From NCBI RefSeq assembly GCF_000233695.2, contig NZ_CM001488.1, forward strand, positions 2,412,279-2,476,278: 64,000 bases of DNA, given 5' to 3'. The notes below the pieces were generated by a model. That model did no database searches. It was not told the DNA's origin and saw only the letters and a list, made by a program, of their open reading frames with translations. How positions within the stretch are numbered: the stretch's first letter is position 1; each line of letters opens with the position of its first letter. Source of the stretch: Desulfobacter postgatei 2ac9 (lineage in GTDB: Bacteria; Desulfobacterota; Desulfobacteria; Desulfobacterales; Desulfobacteraceae). The translations under genes were made by a program, and so were the position numbers. Shown piece by piece: positions 61,449 through 64,000 of this stretch.

Positions 61449-62135
61449 TTATTTCTCACTGCCGATAAAACGATAGATTACAGCGCCAAGCATACCGCCA
61501 ATGATCGGGGCCACCCAGAACAGCCAAAGCTGTGCAATCGCCCAATCGCCTACGAAGAGCGCAACACCAGTGCTGCGCGCAGGATTTACGGAAGTATTTG
61601 TTACCGGGATGCTAATTAAATGGATCAGAGTCAGGCACAAGCCAATTGAAATAGGTGCGAAACCTTGTGGCGCCCGTTTGTCAGTGGCACCCAGAATGAC
61701 AACAAGAAACATCATCGTCATAACTACTTCAGTGATCAGGGCAGCCGACAAACTATACCCACCCGGTGAATGGGCGCCGTAGCCGTTTGAAGCAAACCCC
61801 GCGGAAAGGTCAAACCCCGCCTTACCACTGGCAATCAGATATAGAACACCACCCGCTGCTATACCGCCCAAGACCTGCGCAATAATGTAGGGCGGTAGCT
61901 CTTTTGCCGGGAAACGTCCACCGGCCCAGAGACCAAACGAAACCGCTGGATTCAGATGACAGCCTGATATGTGTCCGATGGCGAAGGCCATGGTAAGGAC
62001 GGTAAGGCCAAATGCCAGTGATACACCAAGCAGCCCTATACCAACATTTGGAAAAGCAGCCGCTAAAACGGCGCTACCGCAGCCGCCGAGAACCAACCAG
62101 AATGTTCCAAAAAACTCTGCACCATACTTGTTCAT
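61449..62135 (-). CDS. aqpZ: Aquaporin Z
   Basis: A 228-residue major intrinsic protein with six membrane helices. Both NPA boxes are present ([11 protein letters not shown] and SVNPARSTG). The N-terminus ([27 protein letters not shown]) and the pore Phe/His/Arg/Thr-type positions match AqpZ rather than glycerol channels. It conducts water across the inner membrane. AAAGGAGAAATG gives a good start at 62135. It is read in the same direction as the coiled-coil gene but separated by 300 bp containing the broken duplicate. Confidence 0.94.
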   Translation of the reverse strand: MNKYGAEFFGTFWLVLGGCGSAVLAAAFPNVGIGLLGVSLAFGLTVLTMAFAIGHISGCHLNPAVSFGLWAGGRFPAKELPPYIIAQVLGGIAAGGVLYLIASGKAGFDLSAGFASNGYGAHSPGGYSLSAALITEVVMTMMFLVVILGATDKRAPQGFAPISIGLCLTLIHLISIPVTNTSVNPARSTGVALFVGDWAIAQLWLFWVAPIIGGMLGAVIYRFIGSEK

Positions 62136-62278
62136 ACATTTCTCCTTTTTCTTGTTTATTATGATATTAATCCCGGGGACATAATCCCGGACACCTTACC
62201 TATTTTCCTTCGACCCGGCTTCTTTGGCCTAAGCCATCTGTCTAAAAGAGTCTCCAATTGTTTTACAAAAGTGGTTTT

Positions 62279-62640
62279 TCAAGGACCGACCAGTCCGTTC
62301 ATGCTTTCTGAACAATTCGATTTCAGATTCCTTATACCGCGTGCATGCCGGCAAGTAACTTTCTTCCATGATAAATGACCGCGCCAACCTTCCCTGAAAT
62401 TGATCATCCTCGTATATCGCGGGTGTGCTTCCCCAACGGCCGGATTTAATCCATCCTTGGTTTCATGAACTGCAATCGGGTGAATACGATTGGTCATCGG
62501 GCAATAGGCCCATATTTCGACCTTATACTTCAAACCCCATTTCGCCGTCAACGCAAAATAGGCTTTAAAGTCCTGATCACTGAAAAAATGTCTGCTGCCT
62601 TCTATTCCCTCCCTTTTTTTTGTCTAATGTGATGGGGAAA
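62279..62640 (-). pseudogene. Degraded RAYT (IS200-like REP-associated) transposase
   Basis: The minus strand reads SRHFFSDQDFKAYFALTAKW, WGLKYKVEIWAYCPMTNRIH and GEAHPRYTRMINFREGWRGH, the central part of RAYT/TnpA_REP transposases. The catalytic HUH motif, normally PNHIHLI, is TNRIHPI here, so one essential His is gone. The N-terminal MARxxR part is missing and the C-terminus diverges after WRGHL. It is inactive. REP-like palindromes elsewhere in the window could be relics of its family's activity. Confidence 0.8.
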
Positions 62641-62835
62641 CCTGGCGCCACCGCCCTTGCGATTGGTGCCATGAAAGGGTTTAAACAAATACTCTAAATG
62701 TCACCAGATTTCCCAAATTCAAAAAGTTACATTCTTTCGCAATACGTTTGCCAAATTGAATAATCAGGAATTTACAAATAAATTTCAGATAGCAATATAA
62801 AAATGTTGCTATTTTCTGATTATCACTTTCAAAAT

Positions 62836-62961
62836 TCATTTGATTAAAGAGTCAGATTTTATCCTTTGGGATTTCTTCTCTTTTTTTTCATTACGCTTTT
62901 CTTTCAACGTTTTTTCTGCTTTTTTCTTAACGGTTTTTTGTGCATCTCTTCCTTTAGCCAT
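62836..62961 (-). CDS. Lysine-rich micro-protein
   Basis: A 41-residue protein from ATG 62961, with AGGAG 7 bases upstream, to TGA at 62838-62836. It reads MAKGRDAQKTVKKKAEKTLK, then EKRNEKKEKKSQ and ends DSLIK; 14 of 41 residues are Lys. Very similar short MAKG-x-x-x-KK-type proteins occur widely, with no known function. They may bind nucleic acid or the ribosome because of their charge. The good ribosome site and the conserved start make it likely to be a real gene. Confidence 0.65.
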   Translation of the reverse strand: MAKGRDAQKTVKKKAEKTLKEKRNEKKEKKSQRIKSDSLIK

Positions 62962-63039
62962 GAGATTCTCCTTTTTTCAGTCAGTTAAATATATTTATTT
63001 GTTGCATTTCCATCATAATCAGACAGAGTGTGAAAACAC

Positions 63040-63205
63040 ATCTCGCGGCAGGAACGTCGGCCACCCGGCGCCCCCCGCACAGTCCCGGACGTGCGGTTTT
63101 CCCGCATCCGGTTCTTTGGTTAGACTCGCTTCCGCGCGAACCTTGACAGTTACCCGTTTCAAGGTCCAGTTGCTGTTCTGCGCAGTGAGGTTTGCTCGTA
63201 TTACT
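63040..63205 (-). mobile_element. Group II intron RNA fragment
   Basis: The minus strand carries GGTTCGCGCGGAAGCGAGTC, AACCAAAGAACCGGATGCGG and a stem CCGGATGCGGG/CCGCACGTCCGG around AAAA, then GACTGTGCGGGGGGCGCCGG. This is the well-conserved structure of bacterial group II introns. The reverse transcriptase and the rest of the intron are missing. An open frame across it (DAGKPHV pattern) is a by-product of the RNA sequence. Confidence 0.75.
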
Positions 63206-63244
63206 CCAGGCAATACATTTTTTGCTATATAAAGCTATCCCTTG

Positions 63245-63263
63245 CGCTATTTTCTAAATAGCG
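63245..63263 (-). repeat. Right-end hairpin of the IS605-like element
   Basis: CGCTATTT (63245-63252) and AAATAGCG (63256-63263) form a perfect 8-bp stem with a TCT loop that overlaps the TnpB stop codon. IS200/IS605 elements carry such subterminal hairpins near the end of tnpB. Confidence 0.5.
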
Positions 63264-64000
63264 GGGGTCTTTCCCAAAGCATAATCTTCGGTTAAAAATT
63301 TAACCAGAATATTATGCGCTCCTACCAAATCTCTGTCATCATAGACCTGTTTTGCAGTTTTATCCACTTTTCAAAACCGATATTTTTTACTTGGCCTGTT
63401 TGTGGATGTGTCTTGCTTGTGTAGGCTTCGCAAACATCAAGCACCGTTTTCCCGAACTTTTTTGCTATCCATTTTAAACGCTGCTTGAATTTAAAATTGT
63501 TAAAGCCCAGCATGGAACGCACGGTTTTGGTTCTGATTTTCCTGTTATTTTTTTCAACCATCTGTTTGATTTCGTAAGTCGGCATCAAAATAACGGAAAA
63601 ATTTTCACATAAAAACCTTGCGGTTTTCCAATGCAGCTCGTCTATTAAGTTTTTAATTTTGGCAGACAGGCGACGGATAGCTTTGGTCAGGGACTTTTTA
63701 TTTCTTGTGTTGGCTTGGCCCTTTTGGAATAGAGTTGATCCAAGTGCAACAATAATCTATACATTCTTGAAAAACCACCTTCGCCGATCTTACCGGAAAT
63801 ATCGGGAGAATAAAACGCGGCAAACGTTCTGACACCGGGGTCTATGGCAACAAGCCCACTGACTTGGTTCTCGCTGCGGGGGATCGTTTGTTTAAACGGC
63901 ACAGATATCCACCACTTTTCGTCTCTCCAGATTAACCTGCTATCCATAGGAAATTCAGGTAAAGATTCATGGAACTTCAATCCTTTCCCAGAGACCTTCG
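63254..64000 (-). pseudogene. TnpB-like RNA-guided nuclease gene, frameshifted, runs off right edge
   Basis: Three frames together give the C-terminal two-thirds of TnpB. Part 1 (63980-63687) has LVAIDPGVRTFAAFYSPD with the first RuvC Asp. Part 2, after a frameshift near 63690, runs RNKKSLTKAIRRLSAKIKNL to VCEAYTSKTHPQTGQVKNIG. Part 3, after a frameshift near 63350, reads YDDRDLVGAHNILVKFL with the last RuvC Asp, and ends in TAG. The zinc-finger CxxC of the family (usually SKTCSxCG) reads SKTHPQTG, so both cysteines are lost. Glu of RuvC-II is not clearly seen. It is inactive as written; the N-terminus is outside the window and no tnpA is visible. Confidence 0.78.

Noticed and set aside
63019-63213. 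Minus-strand open frame with a DAGKPHV pattern
   Set aside because: It is a well-known artefact of translating group II intron RNA, which is clearly present here.
1-64000. CRISPR array, rRNA or tRNA genes
   Set aside because: No regularly spaced direct repeats, rRNA stretches or tRNA cloverleaf with a recognisable T-arm were found by reading both strands.
63254-64000. An active RNA-guided TnpB system
   Set aside because: Two frameshifts and the loss of zinc-ribbon cysteines make the protein non-functional as written.

Overview
The window looks like a chromosome segment of an anaerobic, Gram-negative, meso-diaminopimelate bacterium, most likely a sulfate reducer of the Desulfobacterota (Desulfobacteraceae-like). 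This is inferred from the gene content: a GC-moderate dcw cluster with MurE carrying the DNPR motif and FtsZ ending in EIPTFLRRKAD, a Gld-type ABC system with DUF4340, a selenocysteine-containing peroxiredoxin, and abundant RAYT, group II intron and IS debris. No tRNA, rRNA or CRISPR array was seen.

Layout. 1-2.3 kb: an IS630 element inserted exactly between a nucleotidyltransferase and its HEPN-type partner, followed by transposase and gene debris. 2.4-14.3 kb: housekeeping and metabolic genes (Tim44-like, CNNM/CBS, alpha/beta hydrolase, Nudix, class III-like sirtuin, RlmN-type methyltransferase, TerC, D,D-carboxypeptidase with LysM repeats, radical SAM, transketolase, YjbQ). 14.4-20.1 kb: two large TPR proteins arranged divergently around a small regulatory region, one coupled to an unknown membrane-anchored protein. 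20.2-27.8 kb: HAD-like protein, YdcF, then an operon of a tandem ribbon-helix-helix-like protein, ABC ATPase, permease, GldG-like protein, DUF4340 and PlsC. 28.0-45.1 kb: a compact mra/mur/fts (dcw) cluster, mraZ-rsmH-ftsL-ftsI-murE/murF(fused)-mraY-murD-ftsW-murG-murC-murB-ftsQ-ftsA-ftsZ, with MraZ-box-like repeats at its head. 45.3-47.1 kb: a DEAD-box RNA helicase preceded by an intrinsic terminator.

47.1-51.0 kb is an accessory junkyard: REP-like palindromes, an attC-like palindrome, group II intron pieces, a frameshifted Blc lipocalin gene and an IS1380 element with clear inverted repeats and a 5-bp target duplication. 51.0-60.7 kb is the most interesting stretch: an SDR/DUF2867 protein, a pyridoxamine-oxidase-like protein, a hybrid histidine kinase, an FAD amine oxidase, a DUF1365-cyclopropane synthase fusion, an SRPBCC-SDR fusion, and a peroxiredoxin whose in-frame TGA is best read as selenocysteine. 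Together with the dead lipocalin this resembles the membrane-lipid modification sets that aerobic proteobacteria use against photo-oxidative stress, here condensed by gene fusion in a probable anaerobe and paired with a signalling kinase. 60.8-64 kb: a small coiled-coil protein with a broken second copy, aquaporin, a lysine-rich micro-protein, a dead RAYT transposase, a group II intron fragment and a frameshifted TnpB running off the right edge.
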